Source: Hyphomicrobiales bacterium (lineage in GTDB: Bacteria > Pseudomonadota > Alphaproteobacteria > Rhizobiales > Rhizobiaceae). From it: 64,000 nucleotides of DNA. The position numbers were made by a program, and so were the translations under genes. Shown one piece after another: positions 34,167 to 42,490 of the stretch. The notes under the pieces were generated by a model, which saw nothing but the letters and a program-made list of their open reading frames with translations, did not search any database and was not told the DNA's origin. The stretch's first letter is position 1. Each line of letters opens with the position of its first letter. The stretch covers positions 38,429 to 102,428 of the forward strand of contig UBTA01000047.1 in assembly GCA_900468065.1 (NCBI GenBank), written 5' to 3'.

Positions 34167-34523
34167 ATGAATGTGCTTCGCAGTAGTACCGATGAGCGCC
34201 GGGCCCTGTTCGAAACGGTGGCCCCCGACCTGCAGCCGCGCGCTAAACTTCAAAGCTGGTACCAGCCTCAGCAAAGCCTATGGCCTGATTAATCGCTTCT
34301 CCGACGATATCGACATCGGCATTTACAAAGCCGATCTGAAAGTACCGACTGAGAGTGAGATCGCCGCTCTCTCCTGGGGACCAAGCAGCAAAAGGCACTG
34401 GCGGAATTTGTGGACGAGGCCGAGATCGGCCAAGCGGGGCATTTCTCTCTCAAACTCGGCCACGATTCCAACCGGAACAAAGATGCCCTCGAAGTTCTCG
34501 TGGTCGGATGGACGGAGGACTGA
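34167..34523 (+). pseudogene. Degenerate AbiEii-type nucleotidyltransferase toxin
   Basis: Fragments in successive frames resemble the AbiEii/AbiGii toxin. The start frame has STDERRALFETVAPDL. After a shift comes FKAGTSLSKAYGLINRFSD and then DIDIGIYK, the nucleotidyltransferase signature. A further shift gives GTKQQKALAEFVDEAE. The segment that normally joins the first two (EKDFWVxW) is missing and the gene is far shorter than the family's 270-300 residues. No AbiEi antitoxin gene precedes it. It is therefore a dead relic of a toxin-antitoxin or phage-defence cassette. Confidence 0.7.
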
Positions 34524-34700
34524 TCGACACCCTCTGAGGTGATCCCTCGCCTGGTCGCCCATCACCATCGGCGGAAAGAAACATTGGCTTTGGCGCGGCG
34601 TTGATCAGGACGAGCTCGTACTGCAATATTATTGTGCTCTCTGCGGTTACGATTCAGCTATCGTCGGCGTTCGCGTTTGGCACGCGCCTTCCCGCCTCCA

Positions 34701-35012
34701 TCATCGCTCCGATCCGATCGTGCTAAACATCCTCAGATGGCGGATTTCAACGGGGCTGGCCAACAGCCGGTCTATCTCGCTCACAAGCGGCAGCAGATGT
34801 GGCATCTTCATGTGCGCATCGAGGTCGGCCTGGCTGCGCCAGTTCTCGTAAAACACGAAGACGCAGGGATCTTCAGTATCCACATGGAAGTCGTAGTTGA
34901 TGCAACCGGGTTCAGTGCGTGTTGGTGCCACCTGGGCTGCGAGGAGCTCTTGCAGCTCCCCGCGCGTCTCCGGCTTTGCGGTGACAGTGCCGATAACCGT
35001 TACGTGGGACAT
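34701..35012 (-). CDS. ABM-domain protein (quinol monooxygenase/LsrG-like)
   Basis: A 103-residue dimeric alpha/beta-barrel protein of the antibiotic-biosynthesis-monooxygenase fold. Visible signatures are TVTAKPETRGELQELLAAQ, EPGCINYDFH and FYENWRSQADLDAHM. The family includes YgiN (quinol oxidation) and LsrG (AI-2 phosphate isomerisation). It begins 4 bases after the permease stop, as the last gene of the six-gene sugar operon, so it probably acts on the transported compound or a derivative. Which reaction it performs cannot be told from the sequence. Confidence 0.88.
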   Translation of the reverse strand: MSHVTVIGTVTAKPETRGELQELLAAQVAPTRTEPGCINYDFHVDTEDPCVFVFYENWRSQADLDAHMKMPHLLPLVSEIDRLLASPVEIRHLRMFSTIGSER

Positions 35013-35016
35013 GGGC

Positions 35017-35973
35017 TTAGCTTCGCTTCTGCGACAGAGCGACGGCGAGGATGATAATGCCGCCGCGCGCGATGAGCTGCTGAGAGAATTCTAGGCCCAT
35101 CAGGATCAGGCCGTTGTTGATCATGCCGATCATCAGCGCGCCGACGATGGTGCCGATGATCGTACCCTTGCCGCCAAACAGGCTGGTTCCACCGAGAACG
35201 GCGGCAGCAATCACGGAGAGTTCGTCGCCCTCCCCCAGCTGAAACCGGCCCGACTGGAGCCGCCCGGCATAGAGCATGCCGGCAAAGGCTGCGGCTGTCG
35301 AGGAAAGGACGAGAACACGAAACTTGATCGCCTTGGTATCGATGCCGGAATAGCGCGCCGCCGTTTCGCCACCGCCGGTCGCCAGAACACGTCGGCCGAA
35401 GCTGGTGCGGCGCAGGACGACGTGACCGATGGCGCCGAAGACGACCATCCAGAACAACAGGACCGGGACCTTCAAGAGCGATCCGCCGCCGAACAGCCAG
35501 GAATAGCCAGGGCTGAGGATCGGAACGGCAGCGGTGTTGGAAATCCACATCGCCACGCCCTTGGCGATCCCCATCATCGCCAGCGTCGTCAGAAACGACG
35601 GTATGCCAACGCGCGTCGTCAGCCAGCCGTTGAACATGCCGACGGCGATGCCCGTCGCAAGACCCGCGAACACACCGGCCACCGGGCCCGCCACCGCAAT
35701 CGCCATGGCAACTGTAACCGTTGCGAGCCCTGCGACCGCGCCAACCGATAGATCGATCTCGCCGGCAGACAGCACGAAGGTCATGGCAATGGCCATGACG
35801 GCAATCATGGCTGTCTGGCGGACGATGTTGAGCAGGTTGTTGGGGTTGAGAAAGCCCTTGTCGGCCAAAGTCAGGGCGAAGATCACGAAGATCACCGCGA
35901 AGCCGATGTAGATGATGTATTGCCGCCAGTTGGCCTTGAAGCTCTCAGCGAGCGTTGGATTTGCGGTCGTCAT
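35017..35973 (-). CDS. Sugar ABC transporter permease (RbsC family)
   Basis: A 318-residue inner-membrane protein with about eight to ten helices. The conserved RbsC segments are present: NLLNIVRQTAMIAVMAIAMTF, SAGEIDLSVGAVAGL, and AAAVLGGTSLFGGKGTIIGT near the cytoplasmic loop. It lies directly after the ATPase (1 base between stop and start codons) and before the ABM gene. Together with the fused ATPase and periplasmic protein it forms a ribose-type importer. The sugar cannot be read from the permease. Confidence 0.93.
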   Translation of the reverse strand: MTTANPTLAESFKANWRQYIIYIGFAVIFVIFALTLADKGFLNPNNLLNIVRQTAMIAVMAIAMTFVLSAGEIDLSVGAVAGLATVTVAMAIAVAGPVAGVFAGLATGIAVGMFNGWLTTRVGIPSFLTTLAMMGIAKGVAMWISNTAAVPILSPGYSWLFGGGSLLKVPVLLFWMVVFGAIGHVVLRRTSFGRRVLATGGGETAARYSGIDTKAIKFRVLVLSSTAAAFAGMLYAGRLQSGRFQLGEGDELSVIAAAVLGGTSLFGGKGTIIGTIVGALMIGMINNGLILMGLEFSQQLIARGGIIILAVALSQKRS

Positions 35974-35974
35974 G

Positions 35975-37579
35975 TCAAACCTTCTCCCCTGACTTCAGGG
36001 CGTCCTGAATTTCGATCTGCAAGCGTTGCTCGGCCGCCTGAAGACGGTGGGCCGTGTCGTGTGCATCGATAGCCGGATCATCGAGCCGGTCACGCGGGAT
36101 ATCGGCAAACATGCGGCCTTCCGACATGACGACGATGCGATCGCAGGCCGTCAGCAGTTCGCTCAGCTCCGAGGAAATGAAGACGATCGCCTTGCCGGCC
36201 GCAGCCAGATCGCGCACCAGCTTAATGATTTCGGATTTCGAACCGATGTCGATGCCAGCGGTCGGCTCGTCGAGCACCAGGATATCGGGATCGGTCGCGA
36301 GCCATTTGCCGATGACCACCTTCTGTTGGTTGCCACCCGAGAGCGTCGAGACCGCATGGTCGCGGCTCGCGGTCTTTACCGACAATCTCTTGATCATGCC
36401 GTCCGTAACGGACCTGACCCTTTCCGCATCGACGAAACCCGCCGCCGAAATGCTGTCGAGAACCGCAAGCGTCATGTTGGATGCGACCGAATGAGCAGGT
36501 ATGATCCCCTGCGTTGCCCGCGCCTCCGGCACCAGCGCCACGCCGGCGGCGATCGCATCGCCGGGCTTGTGGATCGCCACAAGCTTGCCGTTGATCAGGA
36601 TCTCGCCGGACTTTGCCGGCTCGATCCCCGCGATCAGCCGCGCAAGCGCTGACCGGCCGGAGCCGAGCAGGCCCGCAAGGCCGACAACCTCGCCGCGATG
36701 GACTGCAAAGGATATGTTTTCCGGCTTATACTTGCCCGAGACGTTGCGCAGCTCCAGCAGAACCTCGCCCTTTACGGCATTGCCGCGCGCCACATCGGAG
36801 AGTCCCTTTGAGCGCTTGCCGACGATGTGCTCGATCATCGTATCGATCGGCAACTCCGACAGAGGTGCCGTAATGACATGGGCACCGTCGCGCAGGATGG
36901 TTGCCCGGTCGCTGATGCGGGCAATCTCGTCCATCCGGTGCGAGACGTAGATGATGGCGACGCCCTTTGCCTTCAGCTTGCGCAGGAATGTGAACAGGCG
37001 ATCGACGTCGCTGACGGCCAGCGCCGTCGAGGGCTCGTCGAGCACCAGCACGCGTGCATCCTGTGAGATCGCCTTGACGATTTCGGTCAGTTGCTTCTGT
37101 CCGGCGCCGAGATCGCCAACCAGCGCTTTCGGATCGACATCGACCTCCAGCATCGCAAACAGTTCGGCCGCGCGCCGCTCCGCCGTCCGGTCATCGATCA
37201 GTCCCAGACCGCCCCTGGTTTCACGCGTCAGGAACACGTTCTGTGCTACAGTCAGCGTCGGGATCAGGCTGAGCTCCTGAAAGTTCATGGCAATGCCGGC
37301 CGCGCGCGCCGCCTCCGGAGTCACGTCCTCCAGCAGGTTGCCGCAGACCGTGATCGTGCCAGAATCGGGCTTATGAACGCCGTTGAGCACCTTGAGGATC
37401 GTCGATTTTCCCGCACCGTTGCCGCCAAGCAGGGCGTGTACTTCGCCCTGCCGGATGTCGAGACTAACGTCGTTCAAAGCCCGCACACCGCCAAAGGATT
37501 TGGAAATCCCTTTCATGCTGACGGCCAAGGGCACGCTTGCAGAAAATGGGATGCTGACGGTTGTGGCTTCGGTGTTCAT
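35975..37579 (-). CDS. Sugar ABC transporter ATP-binding protein (RbsA type, two ABC domains)
   Basis: A 534-residue double ABC ATPase; the start at 37579 overlaps the dehydrogenase stop by four bases (ATGA). Domain one has Walker A GGNGAGKST and Walker B VLVLDEPST, with an atypical signature (LGAGQKQL). Domain two has the degenerate Walker A GLLGSGRSA usual for the family, signature LSGGNQQKV and Walker B ILVLDEPTAG. It powers uptake through the adjacent RbsC-type permease. Confidence 0.94.
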   Translation of the reverse strand: MNTEATTVSIPFSASVPLAVSMKGISKSFGGVRALNDVSLDIRQGEVHALLGGNGAGKSTILKVLNGVHKPDSGTITVCGNLLEDVTPEAARAAGIAMNFQELSLIPTLTVAQNVFLTRETRGGLGLIDDRTAERRAAELFAMLEVDVDPKALVGDLGAGQKQLTEIVKAISQDARVLVLDEPSTALAVSDVDRLFTFLRKLKAKGVAIIYVSHRMDEIARISDRATILRDGAHVITAPLSELPIDTMIEHIVGKRSKGLSDVARGNAVKGEVLLELRNVSGKYKPENISFAVHRGEVVGLAGLLGSGRSALARLIAGIEPAKSGEILINGKLVAIHKPGDAIAAGVALVPEARATQGIIPAHSVASNMTLAVLDSISAAGFVDAERVRSVTDGMIKRLSVKTASRDHAVSTLSGGNQQKVVIGKWLATDPDILVLDEPTAGIDIGSKSEIIKLVRDLAAAGKAIVFISSELSELLTACDRIVVMSEGRMFADIPRDRLDDPAIDAHDTAHRLQAAEQRLQIEIQDALKSGEKV

Positions 37580-38748
37580 CTGCCTACACGCTCCCACGCT
37601 CCGGTTTCTCCCGACCGGATGAGGGCATCCGCGACTAGTTCCGTCAACAGACCGTCGTCGAAATTCGGCGATGGCTGCTTCCCCGTTTTGATCGCGGTAA
37701 AGAAATCGAAGCACTCGACGATCTTGGTCTCGGAATAGCCGATGCCAAGCGCCGGAATTGGCCAGAGTCCGTTTCCATAGGGATGAGCCGGGCCGGTGTA
37801 GACAGTTCTAAAACCGCGGCTGTCTGCCGGATCACCGGCAAACATCACCTGCAATTCGTCGCGGCGCTCATAGTTGAAGTGGATCGAGCCCTGGGTGCCG
37901 TGAATTTCCAGCGTAATGAAATTGTTACGGCCATAGGCATTGCGTGTCGCCTCGAGGCTGCCGACGGCGCCGTTCTCGAAGCGCAGCATGCTGATTACCT
38001 CGTCATCGACATCCACGTCTCCGCGCTCGACATCGCCTGATGCCTTTTCGGAGGCACCCAGCTTGTCCACTCCACCCTGCTGCAACGGGCGTGTTTTGTT
38101 GTAGGTGGACGTAATCGCGTTCACCGTCTCGATCGGTCCGACCAGATAGTGCGCGAGGTCGACCACATGGGTGGCGATGTCGCCGACCGTACCGGACCCG
38201 GCGATTTTCTTCTGGAAGCGCCAGGACAGCGGACCATCCGGATCGGCGGACCAATCCTGAAGGTAGGTGCCACGAAAGTTGAGAATTTTGCCTATGCGGC
38301 CTTCTTCGATGTATTTCTTGGCAAGCGCCACCGCCGGCGTGCGGCGATAGTTGAACGCAACCATATGTATCACCCCGGCCTTCTTGACGGCGGCGGCCAT
38401 GGCGCGCGCCTCCTCGACCGTGCGAGCGAGCGGCTTTTCGCAGATGATGTGCTTGCCGGCTTGCGCCGCCGCGATGGCGATTTCGGCGTGGACATTGTTG
38501 GGCGTGCAGATATCGATCACGTCGATGTCCGGCCGGGCAACGACCGCGCGCCAGTCGCTCGACGCTTCCTCGAAGCCGTACCGGTCGCGGGCAGTTTGCG
38601 CCATCGCGTCCGTCACGTCCACCACGACCTTGCGGTGCGGAATGGCCGGCGCCGGCCAGAAGAACATTGGCATGGAAGCATAGGCCATGGCATGCGCCTT
38701 GCCCATGAAGCCGCCACCGATCATGGCGACGTTCATCACTTTAGTCAT
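37576..38748 (-). CDS. Gfo/Idh/MocA-family dehydrogenase
   Basis: A 390-residue NAD(P)-dependent sugar or inositol-type dehydrogenase. The nucleotide motif GGGFMGKAHAMAYA is at the N-terminus, the catalytic-lysine motif CEKPLA near residue 100, and the C-terminal substrate domain contains GTVGDIATHVVDLAHY with the probable active-site Asp and His. It lies between the binding-protein and ATPase genes of the importer operon, so it likely oxidises the imported sugar or polyol. Members of this family cannot be assigned a substrate from sequence alone. Confidence 0.92.
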   Translation of the reverse strand: MTKVMNVAMIGGGFMGKAHAMAYASMPMFFWPAPAIPHRKVVVDVTDAMAQTARDRYGFEEASSDWRAVVARPDIDVIDICTPNNVHAEIAIAAAQAGKHIICEKPLARTVEEARAMAAAVKKAGVIHMVAFNYRRTPAVALAKKYIEEGRIGKILNFRGTYLQDWSADPDGPLSWRFQKKIAGSGTVGDIATHVVDLAHYLVGPIETVNAITSTYNKTRPLQQGGVDKLGASEKASGDVERGDVDVDDEVISMLRFENGAVGSLEATRNAYGRNNFITLEIHGTQGSIHFNYERRDELQVMFAGDPADSRGFRTVYTGPAHPYGNGLWPIPALGIGYSETKIVECFDFFTAIKTGKQPSPNFDDGLLTELVADALIRSGETGAWERVGR

Positions 38749-38820
38749 CGTCTTTCTCCGTCAATGAAGGGGCGGGCTTTGACCCGGTCTATTCTCAATA
38801 GGCCGAACGGCCTTTAAGGG

Positions 38821-38840
38821 CGGGCGGCGCACGCCGCCCG
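38821..38840 (-). terminator. Intra-operon hairpin downstream of the binding protein
   Basis: CGGGCGGC and GCCGCCCG form a perfect 8-bp stem around GCAC, 28 bases past the binding-protein stop. A weaker AGGCC/GGCCT hairpin follows. Such structures after the binding-protein gene commonly stabilise its mRNA or terminate part of the transcripts, raising binding protein over membrane components. Confidence 0.55.
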
Positions 38841-38867
38841 AAGAAGATCAGCAGTGCCGGGACAGGC

Positions 38868-39989
38868 TTACTGGCCGAGGCTGGTTTTCACGTTGGCCGT
38901 CGGCTCGGTGTTGTAGACAGCCTTCCATCCCTCGACCAAGGTTTCCTTGGTGACGGGAAGGGCGGGCAGCGCGACAAAAGCCGGGGCTTGCTTTCCGAGC
39001 AGACCATACCCCGCCAATAGCGCTTCAGTCACACCCTGCGAATAGGGACGCTGTGCACCAAGACCCTTGATGAATCCGCCCTGCGCCATGGAAATCGCGA
39101 CGTTTTCGCCGAGATCGATGGTGGTGATGACGAGATCGTCGCGACCGGCGGTGCGGGCCGCCGAAATCACACCCTCGGCCGGCACGTCCCAGACGGCCCA
39201 GATTCCGTTCAGGTTGGGGTTGGAGGTCAGCATCGCGCTGGCCGCCTTGTCGGCATCACCGGAAAAGTCCGGACCGCCGATGCCCTGTTCGGCCACGATC
39301 TTGATGTCGGGATAATCCGACGCGATCGTTGCCTTGAAGGCCTCGTAGCGCTGCTTGGTGACGAAGAAATCGGCTGCGTGGAAGACGAGGCCGATCTCGC
39401 CCTTGCCGCCGAGCGCCTTGGCCATCAGATGGGCCGAGGCGACCCCATTGCCGTAGTTGTCCGCCGAAACGGATGACACATATTCCTTGCCGGCGGTGAA
39501 ACCAGCCGGAACGTTGTCCATGAACACCAGCTTTACACCGGAGTCCGCAGCCGCCTTGTACGCTCCCGCTGTTGCAACGGGGTCGGTCGGGATCGACACA
39601 ATGATGCTGGGCTTCTGCGCCATGATGGTTTCAAGGTCCGCCACCTGTTTTTCCGGCTTGAAGCCGGCGTCGGTGACGGCGATCACCTTGATGCCCATGG
39701 CTGCGAACTGCGTTTGCAGTCCGTTAATCTGCGCCTGGCTCCAGTCGTTGCCGCCATAATGCATGACGATGGCCGCCGTGGCTTTCATTCCCTTAATCTT
39801 GGTCAGTTCCTCGTCAGTCAACGTGACCGAGGAAGCGGCTGCCGGGTCCTCGCCCCTCGGTCCCTTGGACAGAACGGTTTCTTGCAGCTTGGCAAGCTCA
39901 GCATCCGGATCGGCAAAAGCGGGTGCGGTGATCGATAGGGACAACGCAAAGGCTGCGCTGGTGGCAAGCAAGGTTCGTCTGGTTATCAT
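38868..39989 (-). CDS. Periplasmic sugar-binding protein (Peripla_BP_4)
   Basis: A 373-residue solute-binding protein; the start at 39989 follows GGGAGGAGAA. The signal sequence begins MITRRTLLATSAAF and cleaves after APAFA; its twin arginines could allow Tat export. The mature part has the RbsB-type pattern: IVMHYGGNDWSQAQINGLQ, IIVSIPTDPVATAGAYKAA, YVSSVSADNYGNG and IWAVWDVPAEGV. It delivers substrate to the RbsC/RbsA-type importer in the same operon. A leaderless homologue is encoded at 42487-43506. Confidence 0.94.
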   Translation of the reverse strand: MITRRTLLATSAAFALSLSITAPAFADPDAELAKLQETVLSKGPRGEDPAAASSVTLTDEELTKIKGMKATAAIVMHYGGNDWSQAQINGLQTQFAAMGIKVIAVTDAGFKPEKQVADLETIMAQKPSIIVSIPTDPVATAGAYKAAADSGVKLVFMDNVPAGFTAGKEYVSSVSADNYGNGVASAHLMAKALGGKGEIGLVFHAADFFVTKQRYEAFKATIASDYPDIKIVAEQGIGGPDFSGDADKAASAMLTSNPNLNGIWAVWDVPAEGVISAARTAGRDDLVITTIDLGENVAISMAQGGFIKGLGAQRPYSQGVTEALLAGYGLLGKQAPAFVALPALPVTKETLVEGWKAVYNTEPTANVKTSLGQ

Positions 39990-40044
39990 GGTTCTTCTCC
40001 TCCCAAGAAGTCGAGGCATCATTGCCCCGAAGATTGCCGGGCCG

Positions 40045-40857
40045 TCAGGCCCGTTTCAGATAGTCCATGCTGATGCGGGCGGCTTCGGCGGGATCGGACC
40101 AGGCATCGAGTTCGGTGCAGATCCAGCCCTCGAAGCCCGTCTCCCGCAGTGCGGCCAGGATCGGGCCTGTCGGCACATCGCCGCGATCGAGCGGCGTGAA
40201 AGCAAAGGGTTCCTTCTGCAAGCCCTTCAGGTGGACGTAGGAAATGCGCGACGCATGATCGCGGATGAGCTTTGCCGGGTCACCGCCGGCCGCAGCCAGG
40301 TGTGCGGTGTCCGGGCAAAAATCGATCGATGTCAGACCGAATATGCGCGCTACAGTGTCTGGCCCTTCGACGATCGTGGAAAGGTGCGGATGATAGTGTC
40401 CGCGCAGCCCACGGGTCTCGGCGATCGCCTTGACCTCGTCGAGGGCCGCACCGAGCTTCACATAGTCATCGTCGCGGATACCGTCGAAACGCTTGGCACC
40501 TCCCCCGACGACCAGATGCGGTGCACCAAGTTCTGCGGCGCGGTCGGCCGCACGGGTGATCCTGGCCAACTCTTCCGGCAGGATATCGTCGAAGATGAAA
40601 TTGCCGCCGGCATAGGCGGCCACGAGCGTCAGACCAGTGTTGGCAAGCACCTTGCGAAGATCGGCTGCGCTGTAGTCGAGCAGATTGCCGTCGAACAGTT
40701 CGACGCCTTCATATCCTGCAGCGGCAATATCATCGAAGGCGTGATCCATATCGCCGAAAGTGCGATAGCTGAGCTCGGTGATTGAGGTCACGCCCTGTGC
40801 ATTGCCGCCGAGCATGCCCCAGCAATTGGCATGATACGCCAGCTTCCAGTTCGACAT
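40045..40857 (-). CDS. Sugar phosphate isomerase/epimerase (AP endonuclease-2-like TIM barrel)
   Basis: A 270-residue TIM-barrel protein related to IolE and xylose isomerase-like enzymes. Likely metal ligands are the Glu in YEGVELFDG, the His and Glu in HYHPHLSTIVE, the Asp and His in CPDTAHLAA, and the Glu in WICTELDAW. It is the first gene of the operon and is followed after 55 bases by the binding-protein gene. The combination of epimerase and Gfo/Idh dehydrogenase recalls inositol- or keto-sugar-type pathways, but the precise substrate is unknown. Confidence 0.92.
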   Translation of the reverse strand: MSNWKLAYHANCWGMLGGNAQGVTSITELSYRTFGDMDHAFDDIAAAGYEGVELFDGNLLDYSAADLRKVLANTGLTLVAAYAGGNFIFDDILPEELARITRAADRAAELGAPHLVVGGGAKRFDGIRDDDYVKLGAALDEVKAIAETRGLRGHYHPHLSTIVEGPDTVARIFGLTSIDFCPDTAHLAAAGGDPAKLIRDHASRISYVHLKGLQKEPFAFTPLDRGDVPTGPILAALRETGFEGWICTELDAWSDPAEAARISMDYLKRA

Positions 40858-40977
40858 CCTGAATTCCTCCCGCTGTAGCCTGGATGGCTCCTCGTCCAGC
40901 CACTTCCTGTCGACGACACGTCGCTCGTCTGGCGGTGAAGTTATGAGGGTTTAATTTGGAAGTCAATAATATTTCTG

Positions 40978-41015
40978 CATAAGTCAGCATTCTTTTGTCT
41001 TTTTACGACATAAGT
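40978..41015. promoter_or_regulatory. Direct repeat in the ROK/operon divergent promoter
   Basis: CATAAGT occurs at 40978-40984 and 41009-41015, 31 bases apart, in the AT-rich region between the isomerase and ROK-type genes. It is a candidate operator, supported only by position and AT-richness. Confidence 0.35.
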
Positions 41016-41104
41016 TTGCGCTTGCTCATCAAAGCCAACCAATTTATCCAAGGAATGTGTTGTTGAGTGGATTTAAAGCGCCAAATCGAAAGTCAAAAGG
41101 GAAT

Positions 41105-42490
41105 ATGGCAATGCCCCTTGCCCAGACACCGCCCATCCGCGGGAAAGGCCGCCCGACGACGCGCGACTCTGCTGCGACCAGTCTCGGCGCAATCCTCAAC
41201 CTGATACGTTCCGGCAGGGCAACGACACGGCAAGAACTCGAACGCGAAAGCGAGTTGGGGCGCGCTGTCGTTGCCGACCGGTTGGCGACGCTGGCGGATA
41301 TCGGCCTCATCGTGGAAAGCGAACTCGGCGTTGCAAGCGGCGGGCGGGCGCCGCGCCTTGTCCAGTTCAAGACGGAGCTCGGCTGCATCCTGGTTGCAAC
41401 GCTGGATCAATCGGCTCTCGGCGTGGGGATCGCCGATCTTTCGGGCCGGCTTTTCACAGAACACCATGAAGCCATCGATCTTGGCGCGGATGCCGTATCG
41501 ACCTTGCAACGCATCATCGCGCTGTTCGAATGGCTCATCGCTAAACACGCGCCGGCTATGCCGGTCTGGGGTATCGCCATTTCGGTGCCCGGGCCAGTCA
41601 CAGAGGGCGACGAGATGCCTTTCATGGTACAGACACCCTCCTTTCTGCCGGCTTGGGAGGGATTTCCGTTTTTGGAAACGCTCGTCGATCGCTTCGGCGC
41701 TCCCGTCTGGCTCAGATCGAGCATAGAGACCATGACAATGGGCGAGCGTTTTGCAGGTGCAGGGCAGACGACGCGCAATATGCTGTTCGTCAAAGTAGGC
41801 AAACGGATCGGCGCAGGGTTGATCTTCGAAGGTCGGCTCTACCGCGGTGGACAGGGGGCTGCCGGTCTCATCGGGCAGATGCCGGTGCAGATGGGCGACC
41901 GCGCGTCGACGCTTGATTCGCTTGCTGGCAGCGACATGATCGCGCGCGAGGGGCTTGCCGCCGCGCAATCCGGCAAAAGTCCTTTGTTGGCAGATACGCT
42001 GCGCCGGGGTGGCGATGTCGGCGCTATCGAGGTCAGCCAAGCCGCGCAATCCGGCGACCCAGCCTCCATGGAAATTCTGGGGCAGAGCGGTCGCCTGATC
42101 GGCCATTCAATAGCGATGCTTGCAAACATGCTCAACCCGGGTCTAATCGTTCTCTCTGGAACAATGGCCCAAACCAACGACCTACTGCTCGCAGCAGTAC
42201 GCGAAACCGTTTATGGTGAAAGCCATCCATTGGTGACGCGTGATTTGATCATTGCTAAATCGCAGATGGGCAGTTCCGCCGGCCTGGTCGGCGCAGCCAT
42301 GGTGGTCGTGGAGAGCCTGTTCGATCCGGGATGCCTGAAAGACTGGATTGCACTGGGTACGCCGCTTGCGCATCCGATGTTCCTGTCTCTGCAGATGGCC
42401 TGCGCCGCTCGGTCGGATGGTATCACTGCCTTACAGGACCAAGGCGTGAATGCGCCCGGCTTTCCATCAACATCGAGATCCTTGCCATGA
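41105..42490 (+). CDS. ROK-family transcriptional regulator, non-kinase type
   Basis: A 461-residue regulator, ATG after AAGGGA. The winged helix-turn-helix (SLGAILNLIRSGRATTRQEL, RAVVADRLATLADIGL) is followed by a ROK fold (WGIAISVPGPVTEGD, GAAGLIGQMPVQMG). The ROK kinase Asp (normally in NDVNAxALGE) is replaced by the segment RSSIETMTMGER, and the zinc Cys cluster is absent. It should therefore sense ligand without phosphorylating it. It is divergent from the sugar operon, and its stop overlaps the start of a leaderless binding-protein homologue. Confidence 0.92.
   Translation: MAMPLAQTPPIRGKGRPTTRDSAATSLGAILNLIRSGRATTRQELERESELGRAVVADRLATLADIGLIVESELGVASGGRAPRLVQFKTELGCILVATLDQSALGVGIADLSGRLFTEHHEAIDLGADAVSTLQRIIALFEWLIAKHAPAMPVWGIAISVPGPVTEGDEMPFMVQTPSFLPAWEGFPFLETLVDRFGAPVWLRSSIETMTMGERFAGAGQTTRNMLFVKVGKRIGAGLIFEGRLYRGGQGAAGLIGQMPVQMGDRASTLDSLAGSDMIAREGLAAAQSGKSPLLADTLRRGGDVGAIEVSQAAQSGDPASMEILGQSGRLIGHSIAMLANMLNPGLIVLSGTMAQTNDLLLAAVRETVYGESHPLVTRDLIIAKSQMGSSAGLVGAAMVVVESLFDPGCLKDWIALGTPLAHPMFLSLQMACAARSDGITALQDQGVNAPGFPSTSRSLP

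Noticed and set aside
41093..42106. A 337-codon leftward open frame
   Set aside because: Antisense to the ROK-type regulator, whose fold is well supported.
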